DNA of 64,000 nucleotides from positions 1 to 64,000 of the forward strand of contig JAJEGF010000087.1 of assembly GCA_022820025.1 (NCBI GenBank), in the 5' to 3' direction. This DNA is from Chloroflexota bacterium. GTDB lineage: Bacteria; Chloroflexota; UBA11872. The position numbers and the translations under genes were made by a program. Of this stretch, positions 10,006 to 18,377 are shown in pieces. The first letter of the stretch is position 1; each line of letters opens with the position of its first letter. Below the pieces are notes generated by a model, which searched no databases, had not been told where the DNA came from, and worked only from the letters and a program-made list of their open reading frames with translations.

Positions 10006-10884
10006 TCAGTCTGAGAGTGCGCAATAGGCTAATCCGACAAGGTCTGGACCGACGTGCGCGCCCATGACCGGGGTAAAGCTCGTGACATACAGATCGTCCG
10101 GCGCCATGTCGCGCCGTATCTGCTCGGCCAGTTGATGTGCCTCGTCGACCGCCGCCGCGTGATGCACCGCCACACCGAGATAGCTGGCACCCTGGGCCGC
10201 GCGCTGGACGTGCTTCACCAATGCGCGCAGCGCCCGCCCGCGCGATCCGAATGCGGCGCGAAAGCGGATGCGGCCATGCCGCATCTCGAAAATCGGCGTG
10301 GACGGCAACACGTCGGCCACCCGCGCCACCACCCGGGGCACGCGCCCCCCGCGCGCCAGGTACTCCAAGGACCCCAGCAGCGCGACGATCGCGCTCTCGT
10401 TCGCCACCTGGCGCACCGTCCGCTCCACCGTGTCCAGGTCGGCCCCCGCGCTCGCCGCGCGGGCGCCCAGCAGCACGGGAAATCCGTGCGCCATGGTTGC
10501 CGCACCGGTCGGAATGACTCGCACAAACGGCGGACCGGGGAAATCCCGCGCCGCCATCTCCGCCACCTCGGTCATCGCCGAGATGCGACGCGGGATCGTG
10601 GCGCACACGACGTCCAGCCCGGCATCGCGCGCCTTCGCAAACTCGGCGGCGTACGCCCTGGGCGACGTGGCACTGGTCGTCGGCAAGTTGGGGTCAGTCG
10701 CCAGGCGTTTCCAGAACGCCTCGTTCGTGATGTCAACCCCGTCCCGGAGCTCCTCGCCATTCCACACCAGCACCGTGGGCACGATGGAAATCTCGTGCCT
10801 CTCGATTTCGTGCGGTGGAAGACAGGCGCTGGAGTCGGTAATCAGCCGGACGCGCCGCGCATCGTCACGGCCGGTCGCGGTCAA
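10006..10884 (-). CDS. DegV-family fatty-acid-binding protein
   Basis: 292 aa. The N-domain has VRLITDSSACLPP and the strand pattern ISIVPTVLVWNGEELRDGVDI, followed by LPTTSATSP (the SQPS-like loop). The second domain contains LGSLEYLARGGRVPR and STPIFEMRHGRI. Proteins of this fold (FakB type) bind a fatty acid for phosphorylation by FakA. The 3' end of the adjacent PlsY-like acyltransferase gene lies 20 bp inside this gene's 5' end, which suggests a shared lipid role. No fakA kinase is present in the window. Confidence 0.92.
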   Translation of the reverse strand: MTATGRDDARRVRLITDSSACLPPHEIERHEISIVPTVLVWNGEELRDGVDITNEAFWKRLATDPNLPTTSATSPRAYAAEFAKARDAGLDVVCATIPRRISAMTEVAEMAARDFPGPPFVRVIPTGAATMAHGFPVLLGARAASAGADLDTVERTVRQVANESAIVALLGSLEYLARGGRVPRVVARVADVLPSTPIFEMRHGRIRFRAAFGSRGRALRALVKHVQRAAQGASYLGVAVHHAAAVDEAHQLAEQIRRDMAPDDLYVTSFTPVMGAHVGPDLVGLAYCALSD

Positions 10885-11482
10885 GCAGGAACCTCCGCCA
10901 GAGCAGCGTGGCAGTGGATACGTCGTCCGGCGCGTCCGCCTTGCGGAAGCCGACCAGGCGGGCGGTGATCAGCAGCCCCAGCAGCGTCCAGCCCGCAAGG
11001 CTCAGGGTCAGGGCCGCACCCGTCAGGCTGAGCACGATGGCCGTGGCAAAGAAGCCGATCAGCGCCCCCGGCGCCGAGTCCTTGATGATTGCCTTGCCGA
11101 GCACCATTCCGGCGAACGCCAGCGCCATGTGCCACGACCCCAGCGCGGCCAGCGCGGCCCCGGCCGGCCCGATACCCCGGCCGCCGCGAAACCGCAGCGT
11201 GAACGGCCACACGTGCCCGGCCACCGCCACCACACCCGCCACCGCCGACACTTCGTACGTAGCCAGACGCTGCGCGATGAAGATGGCCAGCACCGGCTTC
11301 AGTGCGTCGGCCAGGCCGGCGACCGCCCCGCGCACCTTGCCGATCCGCTCGATGGCCGCGGACCCGCTCACGCCCCCCGATCCCTCCGCCAGCAGATCAT
11401 GTCCGGCCAACCGGGCCGCCAGGTACGCGAACGGCACCGACCCGATGGAATAGGCAAGCAGCAGGGTCAGCAGGGTACTCAT
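10865..11482 (-). CDS. PlsY-like membrane acyltransferase with divergent motifs
   Basis: 205 aa with about five hydrophobic segments. The opening MSTLLTLLLAYSIGSVPFAY and the regions GHVWPFTLRFRGGRG and KAIIKDSAP follow the PlsY glycerol-3-phosphate acyltransferase plan. However, the family's GSGNxGATN loop is here GSGGVSGSA, and GGKGVAT is GGRGIGP, so key residues differ. It may be a paralogue with a changed substrate. The ATG at 11482 overlaps the RelA/SpoT stop as ATGA; the longer upstream frame is a shadow. Confidence 0.78.
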   Translation of the reverse strand: MSTLLTLLLAYSIGSVPFAYLAARLAGHDLLAEGSGGVSGSAAIERIGKVRGAVAGLADALKPVLAIFIAQRLATYEVSAVAGVVAVAGHVWPFTLRFRGGRGIGPAGAALAALGSWHMALAFAGMVLGKAIIKDSAPGALIGFFATAIVLSLTGAALTLSLAGWTLLGLLITARLVGFRKADAPDDVSTATLLWRRFLLDRDRP

Positions 11483-13914
11483 TGGCCGTTTCGCCGCCCC
11501 GCCTCGCGAGTCCGGCTGCGGCGCGCGCCAATGGTGTCGCGTGAGACCGAGTAAACACTGGGAATCGTCTCGAGACGCCGCATCAGCCGCGCCATCTGGG
11601 CCACGCTGCCCATGCCCACCGTAATCCGCATCGTGGCCTGGCGCTGCCGGTTGGTATGCACGTTCGCCGACGTGATGTTCAAACCCTCGTCTCGAATCAC
11701 CCCGGTCACGTCGTGGGCCAGGCCCTCGCGGTCGTCGGCCTGAACCAGGATCTGCACGGGCAGGAGTTGGCTCGTCTCGTCGATCCACCAGACCCGAACG
11801 CGCGCGCCTGGCATGCGACTCGCCGCTCGGCAGCGAGATCGGTGCACTTCAATGCTCTTGTCGGCGGCGATGCCGTTGATCTTCATTCCCGGCCTCGGCG
11901 TGCAGCACGCGCCCAGCCGAATCGGCAAATCCAGGTCGGCGCCAACCACCTGCCCGCCCCACTCCACCTCAACCAACCGCTCGGGCTCGCGGACGTTCTG
12001 GACGTTGGTGCAGTTCATTCGGTGCACGCTGATCCCGTGGCCACGGGTAATGAACCCCACGATGTCGTCGCCGGGCAGCGGATTGCAGCAGGACGCCACG
12101 CGCGTGAGCAGATTGCCAACACCCAGGACACGAACCAGGGGCTGCACATCACGCAAGTCCTGTTCGTCCACCGGCAGCGGCTCGTCGTCCGCCTCTTCGA
12201 CTTCCTCGGTCAGCTTCAGCCGGTTGATGACCTGCGGAACCGTGGTCGCGCCATAGCCCACGCCCGCCAGCAGGCTGTCCACGTCGCGATAGCCCAGGTC
12301 GGCGGCCACCGGATCTAACCCCTCGCCCGGCAGCTGTGAAATCCGGCCCTGGCCCAGGCGCCGCAGTTCCCGTTCCAGCAGTTCCTTGCCCGACTCGATG
12401 TTCTCGGCGCGCTGCCGCCGCTTGAACCACTGCCGGATTTTGTCCCGCGCGTGCGCCGTGTGGACCAGCGACACCCAGTTGCGGCTGGGCCCCTGGCTGT
12501 TGCTGCTGGTCAGGATCTCCAGTACGTCGCCGTTCTGCAGCTGGTATTCCAGCGGCACCAGGCGGCCGTTGACCTTGGCGCCGATGCAGGTATGCCCGAT
12601 GTCCGTGTGGATGCGGTAGGCGAAGTCCAGCGGCGTGCTGCCGGCCGGAAAGTCCTTGATCTCCCCGCGCGGCGTGAACACGAACACCGTGTCACTGAAG
12701 AAGTCGGTCTTCACCGCGTCCACGAACGACCCAGCGGTCTCCTCATCGGCCTGCCAGGTCAGGATTTGCCGCACCCAGGCCAGCTTCTCCGAGAAGTCTT
12801 CTTCGCCGTCGTGATCGTCCGCCTTGTAGCGCCAGTGCGCCGCCACGCCGTATTCGGCCGCCGCGTGCATCTCGTGGGTTCGAATCTGGATCTCGATTGG
12901 TCGCGCGTCCGGCCCCAGCACGGCCGTGTGCAGGGAGCGGTAGCCGTTCTCCTTGGGCGCCGAGATGTAGTCGTCGAACTCAGCCGGAATATGCCGCCAA
13001 GCCCCATGCACCACGCCCAGCGCCGAATAGCAGTCGTGCACGTCGTCCACGATTACCCGCACGGCCAGGATGTCGTAGACCTCTTCCAGCGGGACGTTCT
13101 TGCGTTGCGTCTTTTGCTCAATGCTGTAGACGTGCTTGATGCGGCTCTGGATCAACGCGTCAGTACCGCCGGCATCCATCGCCTCGCGCAGCGCGCCCGT
13201 CACCGCCTGCACCACGTCCTCGCGGGCCGCCCGTTCGGCCAGCAGCCAGCTGGCGATCTCGCGATAGCGCTCGGGCTGCAGCAGCTTGAATGCGTGATCC
13301 TCCAGCCGCCAACGCCACTCCTCGATACCGAGCCTTCCGGCCAGCGGCGCAAAGATCTCCAGCGTGTCGCTGGCATAGCGCTCGCGCTTGTCGGGTCGAT
13401 AGACGTGCGCCGTCTGCAGATTGTGCAGGCGGTCGGCCAGCTTGATCAGCACCACGCGAATGTCCCGCGCCATGGCCAGAAAGACCTTGCGCAGGTTCTG
13501 GGCCTGGCGGTCGTCCATGCTCACGACCGTGATGTCGTCCAGCTTGGTCACGCCGTCGACTAGCTCGGCCACGCTGGATCCGAACCTGGACCGAATCGTC
13601 CCGATGTCCACGTTCGTATCTTCCACGCAGTCGTGCAGCAGCGCGGCCGCAACGGTGTCGGGGTCCAGGTGCAGGTTCGTGAGCATCAACGCCACGTTCA
13701 TCGGATGCTGCACGAACGGCTCGCCGGTCAGGCGGCGCTGTCCCTCATGCGCGCGTTCCGCCAGCGCGGTGGCCCTGCGAATCAGTCGCTCGGCCGCCGG
13801 TGCGTCGTCGGGCGGCGTGTAGGACCGAACCGCGTCGAGTAGGTCCTCCAGCGTGGTTTCCGTCCGGCCCGCGCCGACCATGGGCGCCAGCGTGGCCGTG
13901 ACCGATGTCGGCAC
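11479..13914 (-). CDS. RelA/SpoT bifunctional (p)ppGpp synthetase/hydrolase
   Basis: 811 aa, longer than the usual ~720-750. Order: HD hydrolase domain (HDCVEDT, KLADRLHNLQT), synthetase domain (ISAPKENGYRSLHTAV, RTHEMHAAAEYGVAAHW), TGS domain (VFVFTPRGEIKDFPAGST), helical linker, Cys module, and C-terminal ACT domain from about residue 717. Both catalytic domains keep their hallmark residues, so synthesis and hydrolysis are both expected. The Cys module occurs twice, starting CCNPLPGDD near 609 and CCTPRPGMK near 670, which explains the extra length. It is followed by plsY-like and degV genes in an overlapping run. Confidence 0.95.
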   Translation of the reverse strand: MPTSVTATLAPMVGAGRTETTLEDLLDAVRSYTPPDDAPAAERLIRRATALAERAHEGQRRLTGEPFVQHPMNVALMLTNLHLDPDTVAAALLHDCVEDTNVDIGTIRSRFGSSVAELVDGVTKLDDITVVSMDDRQAQNLRKVFLAMARDIRVVLIKLADRLHNLQTAHVYRPDKRERYASDTLEIFAPLAGRLGIEEWRWRLEDHAFKLLQPERYREIASWLLAERAAREDVVQAVTGALREAMDAGGTDALIQSRIKHVYSIEQKTQRKNVPLEEVYDILAVRVIVDDVHDCYSALGVVHGAWRHIPAEFDDYISAPKENGYRSLHTAVLGPDARPIEIQIRTHEMHAAAEYGVAAHWRYKADDHDGEEDFSEKLAWVRQILTWQADEETAGSFVDAVKTDFFSDTVFVFTPRGEIKDFPAGSTPLDFAYRIHTDIGHTCIGAKVNGRLVPLEYQLQNGDVLEILTSSNSQGPSRNWVSLVHTAHARDKIRQWFKRRQRAENIESGKELLERELRRLGQGRISQLPGEGLDPVAADLGYRDVDSLLAGVGYGATTVPQVINRLKLTEEVEEADDEPLPVDEQDLRDVQPLVRVLGVGNLLTRVASCCNPLPGDDIVGFITRGHGISVHRMNCTNVQNVREPERLVEVEWGGQVVGADLDLPIRLGACCTPRPGMKINGIAADKSIEVHRSRCRAASRMPGARVRVWWIDETSQLLPVQILVQADDREGLAHDVTGVIRDEGLNITSANVHTNRQRQATMRITVGMGSVAQMARLMRRLETIPSVYSVSRDTIGARRSRTREAGRRNGQ

Positions 13915-13934
13915 CGAAGCTCCCCTATCCGCCG

Positions 13935-15644
13935 CTAGACCGGCCGTAGCCGGATGTCGTCCACCAGCATCTGCAACCGGGTCTCCCCGCGGAAGTTTCG
14001 CAGTCCCAACCTGAACGCAACGTCCACGCAGCGCCCGGGGCCCAACGCGGCCTGCTGATCTCCGTGGCGAAACCAGATGGCTTCCACATTGCGCGCCAGT
14101 TCCTCGAACCGCAGCACCAGGTGATCCTCGCCTACAAGCCGGGTGTTTTGGATACGTACATTCTCTACGACCAGCCGCGGCTCTTCATGTTCCGGCCCCC
14201 AGGGACCCAGCAGCTCGAGCGCCTGGTACGTCTCCCAGGAGATCGTGCGCGGATAGACGCGGCCGTCCGCGCGCAGGCGCGGCCCCGTGAATTCGGGCAA
14301 GTCGAGGCTGGCGAGGGCTTGCGCCAGCCCGCGCCGCAGCGCGTCGACGTTCTGCGGCAGTACCGAGAAACCCGCCGCCCCGGCGTGTCCGCCCCAGTTC
14401 TCCAGCCAGTCGCCCTGGCGCCCCAGCAGGTCGCGCAGGTTGAATCCGTCCGGCGCGCGCGCCGAACCCTGCACCAGCCCGTCGATCTCGGCGCCAATGA
14501 ACGCCGGCGCGCCGTATTCCTCGCACAGCCGCGACGCGGCCAGCCCGACCACCCCTGGCGCGAATCCCGGATCGGCCGCAAAGACCACCGGGCTGCCGTC
14601 CACCATGGCGCGGGCCGCGTCCACGACGTCCTGCGTCAGCCGGCGCCGCTCGGAATTCAAGTTATTCAGTTCGTCCGCGAGTTCCGCGGCGCGCACGGGG
14701 TGCCTGGCCTGCAGCAACTCCAGCGCAAGCTGCGCACTGGCCAGCCGCCCCGCGGCGTTGAGTCGCGGCGCCAGCGCGAAGGCGATGTCGTCCGATCTGA
14801 GCGACTCCGGCGCCCGTCGCGCCGCCTCGGCCAGCGCCCTGATGCCCGGTCGCGGCGAGGCCCGTATCCACTCCAGGCCTTCCATCACGTACGCCCGGTT
14901 TTCGTCTCGCAGCGGCGCCACGTCCGCCACCGTGCCCAGCGCCACCAGGTCCAGGAAACGCTCGGGATCGGGCAGCTCCTCGGGAAACTCGTCGGCCAGT
15001 GCCTGCACCAGCTTGTAGGCCACGCCCACCCCGGACAGTCCGCCGAACGGATAGCCCGAACCTGGAGCATTGGGGTTGAGCAGCGCCGCGGCCTTTGCCG
15101 GGCGGGATTCGGTGGGATGGTGGTCGGTCACGATCACGTCCAGGCCAGCCGCGGCCGCTCGGTCAATCTCCTCGTCCGCCGTCGCCCCGCAGTCGACGGT
15201 GACAACCAGCGCTGCGCGTTCCTGCGCCACCGCGTCGATCGCCCCGGCGTGGAGACCGTAACCCTCGGTCAGCCGCTCCGGGATATACGGAAACGCGTCC
15301 AGCCCCAGCGCTTCGGCCGTCTCCAGCAGCATCGCGGTCGCGCTGACCCCGTCTACGTCGTAGTCGCCATAAATGCACACGCGTTCGCGTTTGTGCATCG
15401 CCTGCGCAATTCGCGCCACCGCCAGGTGCATCTCGTCCAGCAGGTACGGGTCGTGCGGCGGCAGCGGCCCCAGCATGAACTCGTGCAGCTTCTCGGCCGA
15501 GTCGTGCCCGCGGTTATGCAGCACCTGGACGGCCAACGGCGGAAGCTCGTCGACCGCGGCAAACAGGGCGGCGGACGCGCGCGACGCGATGTCCCACACC
15601 GCCCCCGTGAGACTGCGCCTGGGATCGTCGCGCGTGTCAGCCAC
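13935..15644 (-). CDS. recJ: Single-stranded-DNA exonuclease RecJ
   Basis: 569 aa 5'-3' ssDNA exonuclease of the DHH superfamily, used in recombination and mismatch repair. Motifs in order: IYGDYDVDGVSATAM (metal site), VTVDCGATAD, VIVTDHHPTES (the DHH motif), and the DHHA1 signature NWGGHAGAAGFSV near residue 420. A C-terminal OB-like region follows. It lies 20 bp upstream of relA/spoT on the same strand and may be co-transcribed with it. Confidence 0.95.
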   Translation of the reverse strand: MADTRDDPRRSLTGAVWDIASRASAALFAAVDELPPLAVQVLHNRGHDSAEKLHEFMLGPLPPHDPYLLDEMHLAVARIAQAMHKRERVCIYGDYDVDGVSATAMLLETAEALGLDAFPYIPERLTEGYGLHAGAIDAVAQERAALVVTVDCGATADEEIDRAAAAGLDVIVTDHHPTESRPAKAAALLNPNAPGSGYPFGGLSGVGVAYKLVQALADEFPEELPDPERFLDLVALGTVADVAPLRDENRAYVMEGLEWIRASPRPGIRALAEAARRAPESLRSDDIAFALAPRLNAAGRLASAQLALELLQARHPVRAAELADELNNLNSERRRLTQDVVDAARAMVDGSPVVFAADPGFAPGVVGLAASRLCEEYGAPAFIGAEIDGLVQGSARAPDGFNLRDLLGRQGDWLENWGGHAGAAGFSVLPQNVDALRRGLAQALASLDLPEFTGPRLRADGRVYPRTISWETYQALELLGPWGPEHEEPRLVVENVRIQNTRLVGEDHLVLRFEELARNVEAIWFRHGDQQAALGPGRCVDVAFRLGLRNFRGETRLQMLVDDIRLRPV

Positions 15645-15718
15645 GGCGCCAGCCTAACCAGTCGCCCGCACCCGGCGCGATACGCTGCGGTGGACTGGCC
15701 CGCCCTGGGAGCGGTTGC

Positions 15719-16591
15719 ATGAATCTCGCGATTATCGGCGCCGATAGCACCCATACCGAGAACTTCGCCGGCATCATCAACCGTGGCCTGGCCGGCCCCG
15801 GCCTGCGCGTTACCAGGCTCTGGGGCGCCGACCCCGAGCAGGCCCGCGCCAAGGCGCTGGAAACCGGCATTGACGAGGTGGTCGAGGCGCCCGAGCAGGC
15901 CATGCAGGACGTGGACGCCGTGCTGGTGCTCAACCGTTGGGGTCCCGACCATTTCGCGCCCGCCATGCAGTCCGTCGATCGTGGGCTGCCGCTGTTCGTG
16001 GACAAGCCGCTCTGCGACGACCCACAAGAAGCCGTCACCCTGGTCCGCGCCGCCGCCGAGGCCGGCGTGCCGCTGCTCTCCGCGTCAGCCGTGCGCTACG
16101 ACCGCGCCGTTCGCCAGTTGCTCGAGCGCCTGCCCGACCTGGGCCGCACGCGCTCGATCATGTTCACCCTGCCCCAGAACTGGCAACTCTACGGCGTCCA
16201 CGCCGTGGACGTAATGCACGCGGTATTCGGTGTCGGCGCGATAGACGTTACTTCCCTGCGCAGCGAGTTGAGCGACGTCGTGACGATCCGCTGGCCCGAC
16301 GGCCAGGTGGGCATCGCCAACCAGGCGCGCGAGGCCTGGATGGGCATGCTCTGCGTAGCCCTCGGCGAAACGGGCTGGACGCACGCCGACATGCATCTGA
16401 GCGACACCATCGACGGCTTTCCCCGCATGTACCTGGAAGTCATCAGGCAGTTCCTGGCGATGATCGAATCAGGTGAGCCGCCGATCAGCGACGCCGAGAT
16501 GGTGGACGTGATTCGCGTGGTGGCCGCGGCCGACCGTTCGGCGACCTCGGGCGCCCGCTGCGTGCCGCTGAGCGAGATGCCTTCGCTCTAG
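15719..16591 (+). CDS. Gfo/Idh/MocA-family oxidoreductase (short form)
   Basis: 290 aa. The Rossmann N-terminus MNLAIIGADSTHTENFAG is followed by VLVLNRWGPDHFAPA and by LFVDKPLCDD, the equivalent of the family's EKP lysine motif. A short C-terminal domain follows. The protein is about 40-80 residues shorter than typical members. Substrate cannot be predicted. It is divergent from recJ and starts 75 bp away. Confidence 0.85.
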   Translation: MNLAIIGADSTHTENFAGIINRGLAGPGLRVTRLWGADPEQARAKALETGIDEVVEAPEQAMQDVDAVLVLNRWGPDHFAPAMQSVDRGLPLFVDKPLCDDPQEAVTLVRAAAEAGVPLLSASAVRYDRAVRQLLERLPDLGRTRSIMFTLPQNWQLYGVHAVDVMHAVFGVGAIDVTSLRSELSDVVTIRWPDGQVGIANQAREAWMGMLCVALGETGWTHADMHLSDTIDGFPRMYLEVIRQFLAMIESGEPPISDAEMVDVIRVVAAADRSATSGARCVPLSEMPSL

Positions 16592-16788
16592 CCCACCCAG
16601 CCGAATACGTAGAGGCCGGCCCCCGCGCCGATGGCGGCGCCGACGGCGATGCCGATCACGATGGCCACCAGCAGCCACATGCCGCTGCCGCCGGGGGCGG
16701 ATGGCGCGGGCGCTCGTGGCGCCTCCTGTCGACGTAGCGACTCCGGACTGGTCGAGATCTGCTCGATAACCGGCTTCTGACTGCTCAC
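16588..16788 (-). CDS. Small single-pass membrane protein, unknown
   Basis: 66 aa from a GTG start at 16788. A polar, Pro/Ala-rich N-terminal half is followed by one Gly/Ala-rich membrane segment (MWLLVAIVIGIAVGAAIGAG) near the C-terminus. Its stop overlaps the end of the convergent dehydrogenase gene by 4 bp. A longer frame extends upstream to 16989 but would cross the MFS leader and lacks hydrophobic or conserved features. Function unknown. Confidence 0.5.
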   Translation of the reverse strand: MSSQKPVIEQISTSPESLRRQEAPRAPAPSAPGGSGMWLLVAIVIGIAVGAAIGAGAGLYVFGWVG

Positions 16789-16952
16789 GGCTAGCGGACT
16801 CCCGCCGGCTGGGCGCCAAGCGCGGGCGCAAATGACCCGCAGCCAGGGTCTGCCCCAATGTGTCGGGCGTTCAGCCAGCGGCCCGTGACAGGCATGAGCG
16901 AGGCTACCATTCGCCCCAACTAGGTCGACGGCTAGCTTTCCTAACTGGCTCC

Positions 16953-18170
16953 ATGATTCGCCAGCCTGCATCGTCCAGCCTTGGCGCAATTTTCGTCCTT
17001 CTCACCGTCATGGCGTTCAACGTCAACTTGATTGGACCGATCCTGGGCGAACTGCAAGCTGAGTTTGACGTATCACTGCCGGTGCTGGGCTTGCTGCTGT
17101 CCATGCAAGCCGTGGCTCGCGCCGTGGCCATCGTGCCCGCCGGCTTCCTGGCCGACCGGCTGCCGCCTCACACGCCACTGACCGCCGGCACGCTCTGCAC
17201 CGCCGTCGGCTGTGCGATCAGCGCGCTCGCCCTGGACTACCGCGTGCTGCTGGCGGGTGTGCTGGTGACCGGGCTGGGCACGGCCCTCGTCTACACCACC
17301 GGACTCGCCCATACCGTGCGTTCAAGTGAGGGGAGCGACCGAAGCCACACCGCCGGACGGATCTTGGCCGCTGTTCAGATGGGTGCCCTCCTCGCGCCCA
17401 TGCTCTCCGGCGTGGCCGCCAGCACGTTTGGCTGGCGGGCCGCCTTTGCCCTGGGCGCTCTGGTTGGCGGCATCGCCGCGCTTCTGCCGTTGCTGTTCGT
17501 GCGAGCGCCCCAGCCAGCGCCGGAGTCAGGAACCGCGCCGATTCCCAGGCTCGCTCGGCTCGGGCTGAGCCCCTCCCTGCTCCCCGTGGTTGGCTTCTCC
17601 GTTCTCATGCTTGGGGCCGGTACGTTCGCCATTAAGCAGGTCTTGTTGCCCCTCTATGGCAGCGTGGGTCTCGACTTCGACCCGGCCCGCGTCGGCCTCG
17701 TGCTTACCTTGGCCAACGCGTTGCGCACACTCGTTACCTACAAGACCGGACCGGTGATGGATCGCCTTGGCCATCGGCGCGCCCTGATTGCGACGGGCGG
17801 TCTCAGTGTGGCGGCGGCCTTGCTCCTGGTGTTCCCCGCCGGACTGGCATGGTACATCCTGGTGGCGGTGCTCTTCGCGCCCAGCGGACTGGTAACGCCC
17901 CTGCCGGCCGTGCTGGTCGCCGAGCGCATGCCGCGCACCACCGTTGGCCGCAGTATCGGGATCATGCACCTCAGCGTTGATCTGGCCGCACTGGCGGTGG
18001 CCCCGCTGATCACGCTGCTGTTGGACGTCCAGGGCTTCGGCGTCGTGGGCATCGCTGTGGCCGCTTCGTTCGTCGCCTCCACCCTGATTGGGCTGACGCT
18101 CGTGCGCTCTCGGCCCGTACAGCCAGAGCCCGAGCCGCTGTCGCCGCCCGACGGCACACCCGGCCCCTAG
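16953..18170 (+). CDS. MFS transporter
   Basis: 405 aa with about 12 hydrophobic segments. The loop between helices 2 and 3 reads GFLADRLPPHTPL, the MFS motif A position, and a second copy lies mid-protein (MDRLGHRRALI). The start is set at ATG 16953 (MIRQPASSSLGAIF) because upstream residues are polar and unlike a carrier N-terminus. Substrate unknown; the CynX/NarK-like or drug-efflux groups are possible. It is isolated, converging on the hypothetical gene at 18360. Confidence 0.85.
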   Translation: MIRQPASSSLGAIFVLLTVMAFNVNLIGPILGELQAEFDVSLPVLGLLLSMQAVARAVAIVPAGFLADRLPPHTPLTAGTLCTAVGCAISALALDYRVLLAGVLVTGLGTALVYTTGLAHTVRSSEGSDRSHTAGRILAAVQMGALLAPMLSGVAASTFGWRAAFALGALVGGIAALLPLLFVRAPQPAPESGTAPIPRLARLGLSPSLLPVVGFSVLMLGAGTFAIKQVLLPLYGSVGLDFDPARVGLVLTLANALRTLVTYKTGPVMDRLGHRRALIATGGLSVAAALLLVFPAGLAWYILVAVLFAPSGLVTPLPAVLVAERMPRTTVGRSIGIMHLSVDLAALAVAPLITLLLDVQGFGVVGIAVAASFVASTLIGLTLVRSRPVQPEPEPLSPPDGTPGP

Positions 18171-18243
18171 GTCAAGCCTTCGAGTCGTCGGAGCCAACGA
18201 TCGCCCCAAGACGCGGCCACGGCGTTCTCGACGCCCTGCGTCA

Positions 18244-18272
18244 GCCGCGCCAAAGCCGCGCCAAAGCCGCGC
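18244..18272. repeat. Short tandem repeat GCCGCGCCAAA
   Basis: Two exact 11-bp copies followed by a partial third copy (GCCGCGC) in the 189-bp gap between the convergent MFS and hypothetical genes. No function is apparent. Confidence 0.6.
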
Positions 18273-18353
18273 GACATCCGTGCGTTTCCACGCCCAACGG
18301 CCCTGATCAGGCATAGGCGAGGCTACCGCCGGCCTAGTTTCGCCCAGCCTGCC

Positions 18354-18377
18354 GGGGCGCTACCTGGTAAGCGCCCC
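18354..18377. terminator. GC-rich hairpin at 3' end of the hypothetical gene
   Basis: A perfect 8-bp stem (GGGGCGCT and AGCGCCCC) with an 8-nt loop covers the stop codon of the minus-strand gene ending at 18360. It is placed to act between two convergent genes. No T-tract follows on either strand, so intrinsic termination is uncertain. Confidence 0.3.

Noticed and set aside
14064-15722. 552-codon plus-strand frame opposite recJ
   Set aside because: Fully antisense to recJ; composition is Arg/Gln/His-rich noise.
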